Below, piece by piece: positions 15,878-24,294 of a stretch of DNA of 64,000 nucleotides; positions within the stretch are counted from its first letter, which is position 1, and each line of letters begins with the position of its first letter. The notes below the pieces were generated by a model. The model was given only the letters and a program-made list of their open reading frames with translations. It searched no databases and was not told the origin of the DNA. The DNA is taken from contig JBDHLD010000003.1 of the NCBI GenBank assembly GCA_039586035.1, positions 88,319 to 152,318 on the forward strand, read 5' to 3'. Source of the stretch: JBDHHQ01 sp039586035 (GTDB lineage Bacteria > Gemmatimonadota > Gemmatimonadetes > Longimicrobiales > Gaopeijiaceae). The translations under genes and the position numbers were made by a program.

Positions 15878-17800
15878 TCAGAAGACCACGGCCGGCTGTT
15901 CCTGCAGCTTGGCGATCCACAGTCCCGAGTTCAGGTCCGAGGTGTAGATGTTGCCCTTGAACACCTGGGCGCCCCACGTCATGGGCCAGTTCGGCACGAC
16001 CATGTCGGCGTCGATGGTCTTGATGGCGGCCAGCTCCCGACCCTGGCGGTAGAGGTCGCCCCGGAGCTCCCCGGAAATGTCGACCACCCGGAGACCGGCC
16101 TGGTAGTACCCCACGTACAGCTTGTCGTCCTCAGCCCAGAGGTTGTGGGCTCCGGCCTCGGGGATCTCGTATCGTGCCACTTCCACCGGTGCCTCCGGGT
16201 CTCCGTAGTCCACCACGTGCACGTATCCCCTGGCCTCGATGGGCCGCTCCGGGTCCCAGTCGTCTGGGAAGATCTCGTCTCCGATGAATAGATAGCGTCC
16301 ATAACGCCATGCTACATGAGTATTTCCGACCGGATACTTGAACTGACTTACGAAGGCGGGGGTGCGCGGCGTGCCGCCGTGCGTTCCGGCTCCGACGTCG
16401 AGCATGACGATACCGTCGTCCCAATAGGAGAGGTACGCGTACCCGTCCTGGACGATCACGTCGTGGAGCGTCTTGTCCTGCTTCTCGAGGCCCCACCGGC
16501 CCACCTCGAGAGGGGCGTGACGGTCCGCGATGTCGATGACGTGCAGGTCCGACGTCCCGTTGTGGACGGCGTAGACGAGCTCGTTCTCGCCGTCGATCCA
16601 GACGTTGTGCACGCCACCGGTGACGGTCTCCGTGTACTCGGAGAGGATTACGGGGTGTGCCGGTGCGGAGAGGTCCAGGAGGATGATCCCGTTGCGCCGG
16701 TTGGAGGCGCCCTCACGCGTGATGATTCCCAGCGTGTTGTCGGGGTGGATCTTCACGTCGTTGATGCGGCGAGCGTCCGCTTGGATCGAATCGGTGAGGA
16801 CGGGAACTCCCGGATCGGTGACGTCCCACACCTTCATCCAGTCGTGGTAGAAGGTGCCGATATAGGCGTAGTCCCGCCCGTCGACGCCCTCGAACACCCA
16901 CGTGTCTCCGGAGTGATGGGTGGAGGCGGGGCCGCGTCCCACCTTGACGAGCCGACTCTCGGTGGGTCGCCCCGTGACTCTGAGGATCCCGGACCGGGCG
17001 GTGGCTTCTCCGATCTGCGCGGATACTCGGTAGGTGCCCGGCGTCTCCGCCACGAACACGCCCTCGGCGCCGTCGGCCTCGATCTGGGCGCCGGGCGCGC
17101 TCACGGTCCAGGCCGGATGGAGAGCCAGGCGTCCCCCGCCCTCCTCGATCCCCGTGAGACGGAAGCGGACGACGTCGCCGGTCCGGACCTCGCCGGACGA
17201 GGGTTCGAGCTCGTACTCGAGCTCGCCATGGTCCTCCACCTCGACGTTGATCGACCGCGAGACGTCTCCTGACCGGGCCCGGATCGTGGCCCGCCCGGCC
17301 GCCAGCGCGTAGACCCGACCGCTCGCATCTACCGAGGCCACGGAGGGCTCGCTGCTCTCGAAGAGGAGCTCGGCTCCCGGCAGCGCCTCCTCGAAGGTGT
17401 CGATGGCGCGTACGCCCAAAGGTGCGCTCGTGCCCTTGGGCAAGACGTCGACCGGCAACGTGATCTCCAGACGGGCGAGCTCCTGACGGACCACGACGGT
17501 GACGAACGCCGCGGCGCTGCCCGAAACGGCGGATACGCGAGCTTCACCCGGCCGGATGGCCGTGATCCGGCCCGAGGCGTCGACGGACACGATCTCGGGA
17601 GTCGTCGTGAACCACTGGACAGACGCGTCCGCCAGCTCGCTCCCGTCCCCCGCGTACGCCGTGGCGGTCGCGAGTCGGCTCTCGTCCACGCGGAGCTCCA
17701 TGCGCTCAGGGTCCACCGCCACGCGGTCCGCGGTCTGCGCACCCAGTGGCAGGGCGGCCGGTACGGCGAGGGCGCACGTCAGCAGGGCGGTTCTCGTCAC
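15878..17800 (-). CDS. Secreted Big_2 plus LVIVD-repeat beta-propeller protein
   Basis: A 640-residue secreted protein. Residues 1-21 are a signal peptide ending LPLGAQ. Two Big_2-type domains follow (about 25-105 and 110-190), each with the SVDASGRI/SVDASGRV signature, then another Ig-like module to about 280. From about 290 to the end is an LVIVD-type propeller: repeated units with VWDVTDP, HVIDIADRHAP, IVMLDVG, VHVVDYGDPEAPV and LRVVDISG. The late domain is rich in aspartate and histidine at conserved blade positions. The function of LVIVD proteins is unknown; binding of extracellular ligands is plausible. It lies between an esterase and the dehydratase on one strand. Confidence 0.85.
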   Translation of the reverse strand: MTRTALLTCALAVPAALPLGAQTADRVAVDPERMELRVDESRLATATAYAGDGSELADASVQWFTTTPEIVSVDASGRITAIRPGEARVSAVSGSAAAFVTVVVRQELARLEITLPVDVLPKGTSAPLGVRAIDTFEEALPGAELLFESSEPSVASVDASGRVYALAAGRATIRARSGDVSRSINVEVEDHGELEYELEPSSGEVRTGDVVRFRLTGIEEGGGRLALHPAWTVSAPGAQIEADGAEGVFVAETPGTYRVSAQIGEATARSGILRVTGRPTESRLVKVGRGPASTHHSGDTWVFEGVDGRDYAYIGTFYHDWMKVWDVTDPGVPVLTDSIQADARRINDVKIHPDNTLGIITREGASNRRNGIILLDLSAPAHPVILSEYTETVTGGVHNVWIDGENELVYAVHNGTSDLHVIDIADRHAPLEVGRWGLEKQDKTLHDVIVQDGYAYLSYWDDGIVMLDVGAGTHGGTPRTPAFVSQFKYPVGNTHVAWRYGRYLFIGDEIFPDDWDPERPIEARGYVHVVDYGDPEAPVEVARYEIPEAGAHNLWAEDDKLYVGYYQAGLRVVDISGELRGDLYRQGRELAAIKTIDADMVVPNWPMTWGAQVFKGNIYTSDLNSGLWIAKLQEQPAVVF

Positions 17801-17867
17801 GTCGTTCCTCCCGTGAGTCGTTCTTCGGTCCCCGGTCTCGGGGCCGGGTCGGTTTCGAAGCAGCGCA

Positions 17868-19631
17868 CTAGTAGCGCCAACTGGTCAGGTCCGCACCCGG
17901 CGGGGCCGTCGCCCCGATCCGCTCGACGATCTTCGGGGCGAACATCTGGACGTACCGGAGCCGGGAATAGGCGTTGCTGCGGGTCTGATCACCGTTCCAG
18001 CAGTGCTCCGCCCGATCTCCGTAGTCGATCTCGCCGGCGAAGTAGGGGTCCGTCGTGCTCTCGAGGAACTCCTCGGCCAGGTAGACGGCGTTGTTCAGGT
18101 AGTAGTTGTCCATGTCGCCGACGTAGATGTTGATCTTGCCCTCGAGCCTCGGACCCAATTCGGCCCAGTCCCGCCTCATGATGTGGACGAGGTCGTAGTT
18201 CTCCCGCCAATGGGCGGCAACCTCAGGGTCGATTTGGCCCGTCACCTTGTCCCAGAGACGCCGCGGATACCCGTCTTCGTCCACCGGCGAGTACACGGCT
18301 TCCCAGATGTCCCATTGCTGGCCCGAGCGGCCGCGTGTGCCCAGCAGCAGCTCGCGGTGGTTCATCTCCTCCAACGTGGCATCCACGTGGCCCAGGTAGT
18401 CGCGATGTCCCGGCCGAGGCGTGCGCTTGAAGGGGCTGTCGAGGTAGTAGGCGTTGGGGTCCTCGTAGATGTTCACCACCGTATAGGCCCGGAAGTCGAT
18501 GGGATCCGGACAGGCCCCGTAGGCGCCGTTGTAGTCGTCCGGATACTTGATCTGGACTCCCAGGGCTTCCCAGCCACCGGTCGAGCCGCCGTACAGGAAC
18601 CGAGACCAACCCTCGCCGATTCCCCGGAACTGCTCCTCGATGTAGGGGATGAGCTCGTGGGTGATGGCGTCGCCGTAGGGGCCCAGGTTGGCCGAGTTCA
18701 CGGCGTAGGAGTCGTCGTAGTAGGGGTTCGCGTGCTGGATCTCGATGACCAGCATGCGCGGAAAGTCCGGGCCGGTCCATTCCTGGTATAGCCGGTAGGC
18801 CTCTTCCTGCTGAATGCGGTTGTAGCAGTCCAGATCGAAACGGGCGCTGTACTCGCAGGGGAGGTCAGGGTCCGGGGGCTCCTCCCTCCAGCCGCCGAAG
18901 TCGTAGGGAAAATGCCCGTGGAAGACGGCGAGGGGATAGCGAGCGTCCGGATGCGCGTCGAAGCCCTCCGGCAGCAGCACGTGCGCCCCCAGGTACATGT
19001 CCGTGCCCCAGAAGTCCGAGAGCAGGTCGCTGCGTATGCGCACATGCCTCACGTATTCGTGCTCGGGCGGTGGCTCGATCTCGGGGATCCGCTGATCGAG
19101 CACGACCTCGATGGAGGCGTTACCCCCCGGATCCACCCGGACCTCCATCGGCGTGCTGTAGAGATTGCCCGGCTTGCGGTTCCACTGCTGTCCTTCCCCG
19201 CGATCCGGTGGAAGCTTCACGGTGTGGCCATCGGCCCGGCTGAAGGTCTCGTAGCGGTTCAGCAGGGCCTGGACCGTGTAGGTCCCCGCCGGTACGTCGG
19301 CCAGGCTTCGGATCGGATAGCCCCACGCCGAGCCGTCCACGGCGACCTGGCTCCCCGGAGCCCAGCCCTCGACGTCCACGCCGAACCCGAGCTGGGACTG
19401 GGGCCCGTCCGCGATCTGGAACCGGGGCTCCGCCGAGTCGTCCGTCGAGAGCATGACGAGCAAGCGGCCGTCCAACGGCGCGTCGGCGGCATCGGCCGGC
19501 AGGGACACGGAAAAGCGGAGCCGGGTCTGCTGCGACTCCTGACCCTCCGGTGCCTGACACGCCGGAAGGGTCAGCGCGAACAGGAGCACGGGGGCCGGCG
19601 GGAGTCGCCAGGGCATGCGCGGTAGTACCAT
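17868..19631 (-). CDS. Esterase-family lipoprotein (alpha/beta hydrolase)
   Basis: A 587-residue protein with a lipobox (LPAC, Cys25) after a short signal peptide. Residues 40-190 are a beta-rich N-terminal module. From about 195 on it resembles the enterochelin-esterase/esterase D family (PF00756): YPLAVFHGHFPYDF and the nucleophile elbow LYGGSTGGWEALG with S350 as expected catalytic serine. Later acidic and histidine candidates lie in NIYVGDMDNYYLN and DRAEHCWNGD. ATG 19631 has GAGGGA eight bases upstream; a longer in-frame extension reads like noncoding sequence. It precedes the LVIVD propeller by 67 bases. Hydrolysis of an external ester or peptide is inferred; substrate unknown. Confidence 0.83.
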   Translation of the reverse strand: MVLPRMPWRLPPAPVLLFALTLPACQAPEGQESQQTRLRFSVSLPADAADAPLDGRLLVMLSTDDSAEPRFQIADGPQSQLGFGVDVEGWAPGSQVAVDGSAWGYPIRSLADVPAGTYTVQALLNRYETFSRADGHTVKLPPDRGEGQQWNRKPGNLYSTPMEVRVDPGGNASIEVVLDQRIPEIEPPPEHEYVRHVRIRSDLLSDFWGTDMYLGAHVLLPEGFDAHPDARYPLAVFHGHFPYDFGGWREEPPDPDLPCEYSARFDLDCYNRIQQEEAYRLYQEWTGPDFPRMLVIEIQHANPYYDDSYAVNSANLGPYGDAITHELIPYIEEQFRGIGEGWSRFLYGGSTGGWEALGVQIKYPDDYNGAYGACPDPIDFRAYTVVNIYEDPNAYYLDSPFKRTPRPGHRDYLGHVDATLEEMNHRELLLGTRGRSGQQWDIWEAVYSPVDEDGYPRRLWDKVTGQIDPEVAAHWRENYDLVHIMRRDWAELGPRLEGKINIYVGDMDNYYLNNAVYLAEEFLESTTDPYFAGEIDYGDRAEHCWNGDQTRSNAYSRLRYVQMFAPKIVERIGATAPPGADLTSWRY

Positions 19632-19891
19632 CTCGGTTTCCCTCGGGAATCGGGCCAGTTCGGCTCGGACAAGAAGCGGAGAAGGTAGACTCCCTCGTGC
19701 GGCCGGGAAAAGGACTCGAGCACCAAGGCGGATTCCGGTCGCCGCACAGGCCAGCCGGATCCGATTCGTCATGGGCCGGTCGAGGCTTCCCCCTACGGTT
19801 CCGCTGAGGCGAGGTGCGACGACCGTGCCGGCCCTCGGCTCGTGTCGTACCTTGCCGGTCCCTCACGATCGACTAGACCGAGGAGCACGTC

Positions 19892-21772
19892 CTGGAACTC
19901 GCCTTCTCCGACGACCCGGCACTGACGGTAGCGGTGGCGCTGGCCGCCGGCGTCATGGGTCAGACGGTAGCTCACCATCTCCGCATCCCGGGGATCGTGC
20001 TGCTGTTGCTCCTGGGGGTGATCCTGGGGCCCGACGGATTGGACATCGTGCGGCCCGAGAGCATCGGCACGGGCTTGCCCATGCTGGTGGAGCTGGCCGT
20101 GGCGGTGATCCTCTTCGAGGGAGGGCTGAACCTCAGAATCCAACGGCTTCGGCATGAAGCGGTGGCGATCCGCTCGCTGATCACCATAGGGGCGCTCGTG
20201 ACTGCCGTGGGCGCCACCCTGGCGGTCCGTCTCGTCGAGGGCTGGGACTGGTCCCTCGCCATCCTCTTCGGCACGCTGGTCATCGTGACGGGCCCCACCG
20301 TCATCACCCCGCTGCTACGGCGGATCCAGGTCAAGCGAAACGTCCACACGATCCTGGAGGCCGAAGGCGTGCTCATCGATCCCATCGGGGCCATCGTCGC
20401 GGTGGTGGCGCTGGAGGTGGTGGTGGCCGACTACGGGGCCGCCGCCGGTGGGCTGGAGGTCTTCGTCAAGTTGGGCACGGGTGTGCTTGTGGGCGCCATC
20501 GGGGGACTCGTCATCAGCGGGCTGCTCCGAGGACGCACGCTGGTGCCCGAACCGCTCCAGAACATCATGGCGCTGGCATTGGCCCTCGCGTCCTTCGAGG
20601 TCAGCAATGCGCTGCAGTCGGAGAGCGGCATCATGGCCGTCGTGGTGGCCGGCATGATCGTCGGCAACCTCACCGGCCTCAAGCAGGAGCTCCTGGAGTT
20701 CAAGGAGCAGCTCACGGTCATGTTGGTCGGCATGCTCTTCGTGCTGTTGGCGGCGGACGTGCGCGTCGTCGAGGTGCAGGCGATCGGATGGTCGGGTTTG
20801 GTGACCATCGCGCTGCTCATGTTCGTCGTCCGTCCGTTGTGCGTTGGGGCGAGCACGATCGGCTCCGGCTTGACCTGGCGCGAGAAGGCGTTCTTGAGCT
20901 GGCTGTCGCCCCGCGGAATCGTGGCCGCCGCGGTGGCGTCGTTCTTCGCCCAGAGCATGGCGGAGCACGGGATGAGCGGAGGCCCGGAGCTTCGGGCCCT
21001 GGTCTTCATGGTCATCGCCGTGACCGTGGTCGTGCAAGGCCTCACCGGGGGGGGGGTCGCCTCCGCGCTGGGTGTTCGCAAGAAGCAGAACGACGGCTTT
21101 GCCATCGTTGGCGCCAACGCCCTCGGGCGCGCCCTGGCCGAGATCCTGGGCGGGCTGGGACACTCTGTGGTTCTGGTCGACCGCAACCCCCTGGAAGTGG
21201 CGGAAGCCGAGATCGAGGATCTGCCCATCGTGTACGGTGACGCCACGGATGAGAGCACGTTGTTGCGAGCCGACGTGGAGTGCAGGCGCGGCATCATCGC
21301 CGTCACACCGAACGCCGCCGTAAACCTCCTCGTGGTCCAGAGCGCCCGCGACATCGTACGCCACGAGGTCGCCACCTTCGTGGCGCTGAACCGAGGGAGC
21401 TCCGCCGCCCGCCTCGAGCGCATCGAGGCCGACGGTCATCACGTGCTCTTTGGCCAACCCGTAGACATGGAGCGCTGGAACCACGACGTGCTCCGGTACG
21501 CCGCGGTCGTGGAGCGATGGACCTTCGATCCGGCCGTGGACCAGGTCGCGGATTCGGCGGTCTGGCTCGAGGACTGGGCGGGCAGCATGATGCTGGCACT
21601 GGCCGTCACCCGGAGAAAACAGACCTTTCCGGTCGACACCCGGACCCGGGCCCGCAAGGGCGACGTCTTCTTCTTCTGCACGCTGGCCGAACAGAGCGCT
21701 TCGGCAGGGCAGAGGCTACGCGACGCGGGCTGGGTGCCTTCGGACGACCTCGATGAGGTGCCTGAGGGGTGA
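19892..21772 (+). CDS. CPA1-type cation/proton antiporter with RCK domain, CTG start
   Basis: A 626-residue protein: about twelve transmembrane helices (residues 10-400) followed by a cytoplasmic RCK/TrkA-N Rossmann domain (GFAIVGANALGRALAEIL, VVLVDRN, VYGDATDESTL) and a short TrkA-C-like tail. The transporter part has the family signatures VTGPTVITPLLRR and LEAEGVLIDPIGAIVAV. It should exchange Na+ or K+ for H+, gated by nucleotide or ion binding to the RCK domain. I place the start at CTG 19892: AGGAG sits six bases upstream, an in-frame TAG is at 19874, and the first helix would be clipped by using GTG 19934. It is divergent from the esterase. Confidence 0.87.
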   Translation: MELAFSDDPALTVAVALAAGVMGQTVAHHLRIPGIVLLLLLGVILGPDGLDIVRPESIGTGLPMLVELAVAVILFEGGLNLRIQRLRHEAVAIRSLITIGALVTAVGATLAVRLVEGWDWSLAILFGTLVIVTGPTVITPLLRRIQVKRNVHTILEAEGVLIDPIGAIVAVVALEVVVADYGAAAGGLEVFVKLGTGVLVGAIGGLVISGLLRGRTLVPEPLQNIMALALALASFEVSNALQSESGIMAVVVAGMIVGNLTGLKQELLEFKEQLTVMLVGMLFVLLAADVRVVEVQAIGWSGLVTIALLMFVVRPLCVGASTIGSGLTWREKAFLSWLSPRGIVAAAVASFFAQSMAEHGMSGGPELRALVFMVIAVTVVVQGLTGGGVASALGVRKKQNDGFAIVGANALGRALAEILGGLGHSVVLVDRNPLEVAEAEIEDLPIVYGDATDESTLLRADVECRRGIIAVTPNAAVNLLVVQSARDIVRHEVATFVALNRGSSAARLERIEADGHHVLFGQPVDMERWNHDVLRYAAVVERWTFDPAVDQVADSAVWLEDWAGSMMLALAVTRRKQTFPVDTRTRARKGDVFFFCTLAEQSASAGQRLRDAGWVPSDDLDEVPEG

Positions 21773-21948
21773 TCGCGGCGGGCGCCGCTCGGCTCGCGTA
21801 GCAGCCTGTCCCGTCAGAACCCCACCCCCTGCCGCGTTTCCCCTGTGCAAGCGCTCGTGGGTCCCCAAAACGCTCGAGATTCATCGAAGCGGATCGGACT
21901 CGGGACCCGTTGACGGACGGATGACACGAAGAGTGGGGAGAGGGCACC

Positions 21949-22551
21949 GTGCGGAGCTCATGGGGGATATGGATGATGTTGGCCGGCCTGGCGGCCCTGC
22001 CGGCATCGACCTCGGCGCAGGAGGCGGAGACGCTCATTCGAGGTGGGATCGACAGCGGGGGGTTCGGGGGACCGGTCCTGAAGTTCACGGAAATCGACGA
22101 CCAGTTCGGGCTGCTGGTGGGCTTCAGGGGCGGATGGATCGTGGACCACACGTTCGTGCTCGGGGCCGGGCTCTATGGCCTGGCCAACACGGGGAGCTTC
22201 GATCGCACCGGCCCCGGCGGCTTCCGGAACCGCCTGTTCATGGGCTACGGAGGTCTCGAAATGGAGTGGGTCATCAGCTCACACCGGATCGTGCATGTCT
22301 CCCTGCAGGGGCTGGTCGGGGCGGGCGGCGTGGGTTTCGAGGACGCGGAAGGCTGCTGCACGCACGAGACGGCCGACGCGTTCTTCATCGCGGAGCCCGG
22401 AGCGAACGTAATCCTCAACGTCCACAAGGTATTCCGGATCGGACTCGGGGGTTCGTACCGTTTCGTGCACGACGTGGACCTGGCGGGTCTCACCGACGAG
22501 TCTCTCCGAGGACCAGCGGGCACGCTGACGTTCAAGTTCGGGGCGTTCTGA
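21949..22551 (+). CDS. Small secreted, probably outer-membrane barrel protein
   Basis: A 200-residue protein with a signal peptide (about 1-23, cut after STSAQ). The mature part alternates aromatic and polar residues in short strands (FGLLVGFRGGWIV, FVLGAGLYGLAN, FMGYGGLEMEWV, IVHVSLQGLVGAG, VFRIGLGGSYRFV, GTLTFKFGAF) and ends in an aromatic residue, as in eight-stranded outer-membrane barrels. The pair CC near residue 129 is unusual. The start is GTG. No specific function can be assigned; it stands alone between the antiporter and a convergent operon. Confidence 0.7.
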   Translation: MRSSWGIWMMLAGLAALPASTSAQEAETLIRGGIDSGGFGGPVLKFTEIDDQFGLLVGFRGGWIVDHTFVLGAGLYGLANTGSFDRTGPGGFRNRLFMGYGGLEMEWVISSHRIVHVSLQGLVGAGGVGFEDAEGCCTHETADAFFIAEPGANVILNVHKVFRIGLGGSYRFVHDVDLAGLTDESLRGPAGTLTFKFGAF

Positions 22552-22698
22552 CCGGAGCCCCTCGCCGGAGCGCCGATCCCCGCGGTTCCCGCCTGGGGGC
22601 GGTCTGTGCGGGGCGCGGCTTTCGAGCTGGTGGCGGGACCACCCGGGCGATGATCTGGTGGCGTCCGCGCTAGGTCCGGACGTGACGGAGGCGCGCGG

Positions 22699-24294
22699 CT
22701 AGAAGCCCCAGCGGCCCGACAGCCGCACCACCCTGTAGTCGTATCCGGCGTCCTCGCTTCCGCCCAACGACCCTACCGCGGCGTTCGTGTAGCCCAGTCC
22801 CAGAACGATCTCACGGGCCGGTGCCACGTGAAGCCCCACGGAAGCGAAGGTGCGTACGGCAAGGGTCCACGGTCCTTCGCTGCCCGCCTTCTGGGCCCCC
22901 GGGGCGCCTTCGACGGACCAGCGCCACGAACCGGCTTCGCCGCGCCACCGCACCATGCCTTCGGCCAGGACGTAGAGGTCCGGATCGAAGTAGCCGTCGT
23001 TCAGATTCTTCTCGAAGGAGAATCGACGGGTCGCGAGTCCGACCGTCAGTCTCCTTGGAAGATCCCGTTCGACACCCGCGCTGGCGGCGGTCCTTCGGTT
23101 CGGCTCGCTGCCCTCGTACCGACCGAGCGAGGCCGAAGAACGTGCTCGCCATCCCGCCCCGGGGTGCCACCATCCCGAGGCCGTGGCATCGCTCCGGGTC
23201 ACGCCCACTACGATCAGGCGCGCCGTTTCGTCCAACGCTGCCCGGTCCCAGGACAGGCTCGCGCCGGCCCGGTGGCCCCGGGGACTCGATGCCGAAGCGG
23301 AGAGTCGGGCTTGGGCACCGCTTCCTTCCACGTCGCTGCCGCTGGCTCCAGCGCCGGCCGAGACGGTCCAGCCGGGCTCGACCTGCAGCCAACCCTCGAA
23401 GAGGACGCCCCCAGCCATCAGTTCGGACCCGTTCACCCCGGCGACGCCGGTCCCTCGGACGTACGTGCGGGCGCGCATCTCCAGCCGGGGTCTCGGCCGC
23501 CACGCGGTCGTAGCGGTGAGCGTGGTGATCCGGTTTCCGTCGGAGTCGCTCTCATGGCTGAGACGACCGTCGACGCGAGGGGCAAGCGCGGTGCGGGCCC
23601 ACGCCATCTGGACGGCCGCCTCTCGGTGTTCAGGCGCCAGCTCCAGAGCCCGATCCAGCACCTCGGCGGCGGCCGCCTCCCTGCCCTGCCAGCGCAAGGT
23701 CTGCGCGAGGCCCACGAGCCCCTCCACGTCCTCCGGCGCGGCGGCCGTCGCTCGACGCCAGAGCGCTTCGCCCTGAACCAGGGCCCCGTTCCAGGCGTGG
23801 CACCGCGCCAGCCCCTTCAGCGCCTCGGCGTCCTCCGGATTCTGAGCCAGCAGTCCTTCGTACAGCTCCGCGGCCAAGCCGAGCCGACCGTCCCACGCCA
23901 GCATCTGCGCCAGGCCCAACCGAGCCCCGCGGTGGTCCGGATGCAGCACGAGGATGCGGGCGTAGGCCGCCTCGGACTCGTGCATCCTTCCGGCCCAGGC
24001 CAGGGTGCGAGCCCGGTCCACGGCCGCCTCGACATTGGCCGGCTCGAGCTCCAGCAGCCGGTCGAAGAGCGCCAGGCTGGCGTCGTGATCGGCCTCCCAT
24101 GCCCGCATGAGCGCGAGGCGGTGGAGCGCTCGCCCGTCGGACGAATCGGCGGCGAGGCGCGTCTCGTACAGCCGCCGGGCGGTGTCGGTGTCACCGTCGC
24201 GCCAGGCCAGGTCGGCCGCGTCCTGACCGGCTGCCGCGGAGGCGCACAGAACGAGGCCCGTGACCGCTGTCGCAACCCAGCGTGAGCCCGTCAT
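22699..24294 (-). CDS. TPR plus YaiO-like outer-membrane barrel, polysaccharide exporter candidate
   Basis: A 531-residue protein with a signal peptide (1-23), six or so tetratricopeptide repeats (about 25-245: LYETRLAADSSDGRALHRLA, AAYARILVLHPDHRGARLG, LYEGLLAQNPEDAEALKGLA and more), and a C-terminal beta-barrel (about 255-531) with repeated strand pairs, ending RVVRLSGRWGF. This is the YaiO architecture and functionally matches PgaA, BcsC and NfrA, where periplasmic TPRs feed polymer to an outer-membrane pore. The ATG at 24294 overlaps the stop of the glycoside-hydrolase-like gene as ATGA, and it is the last gene of the operon. A role in polymer export is inferred from architecture and neighbours. 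Confidence 0.82.
   Translation of the reverse strand: MTGSRWVATAVTGLVLCASAAAGQDAADLAWRDGDTDTARRLYETRLAADSSDGRALHRLALMRAWEADHDASLALFDRLLELEPANVEAAVDRARTLAWAGRMHESEAAYARILVLHPDHRGARLGLAQMLAWDGRLGLAAELYEGLLAQNPEDAEALKGLARCHAWNGALVQGEALWRRATAAAPEDVEGLVGLAQTLRWQGREAAAAEVLDRALELAPEHREAAVQMAWARTALAPRVDGRLSHESDSDGNRITTLTATTAWRPRPRLEMRARTYVRGTGVAGVNGSELMAGGVLFEGWLQVEPGWTVSAGAGASGSDVEGSGAQARLSASASSPRGHRAGASLSWDRAALDETARLIVVGVTRSDATASGWWHPGAGWRARSSASLGRYEGSEPNRRTAASAGVERDLPRRLTVGLATRRFSFEKNLNDGYFDPDLYVLAEGMVRWRGEAGSWRWSVEGAPGAQKAGSEGPWTLAVRTFASVGLHVAPAREIVLGLGYTNAAVGSLGGSEDAGYDYRVVRLSGRWGF

Noticed and set aside
20315..21484. A 389-codon minus-strand frame opposite the antiporter.
   Set aside because: It is composition-driven (His, Asp, Gln, Arg) and mirrors a gene with clear transporter and RCK motifs.
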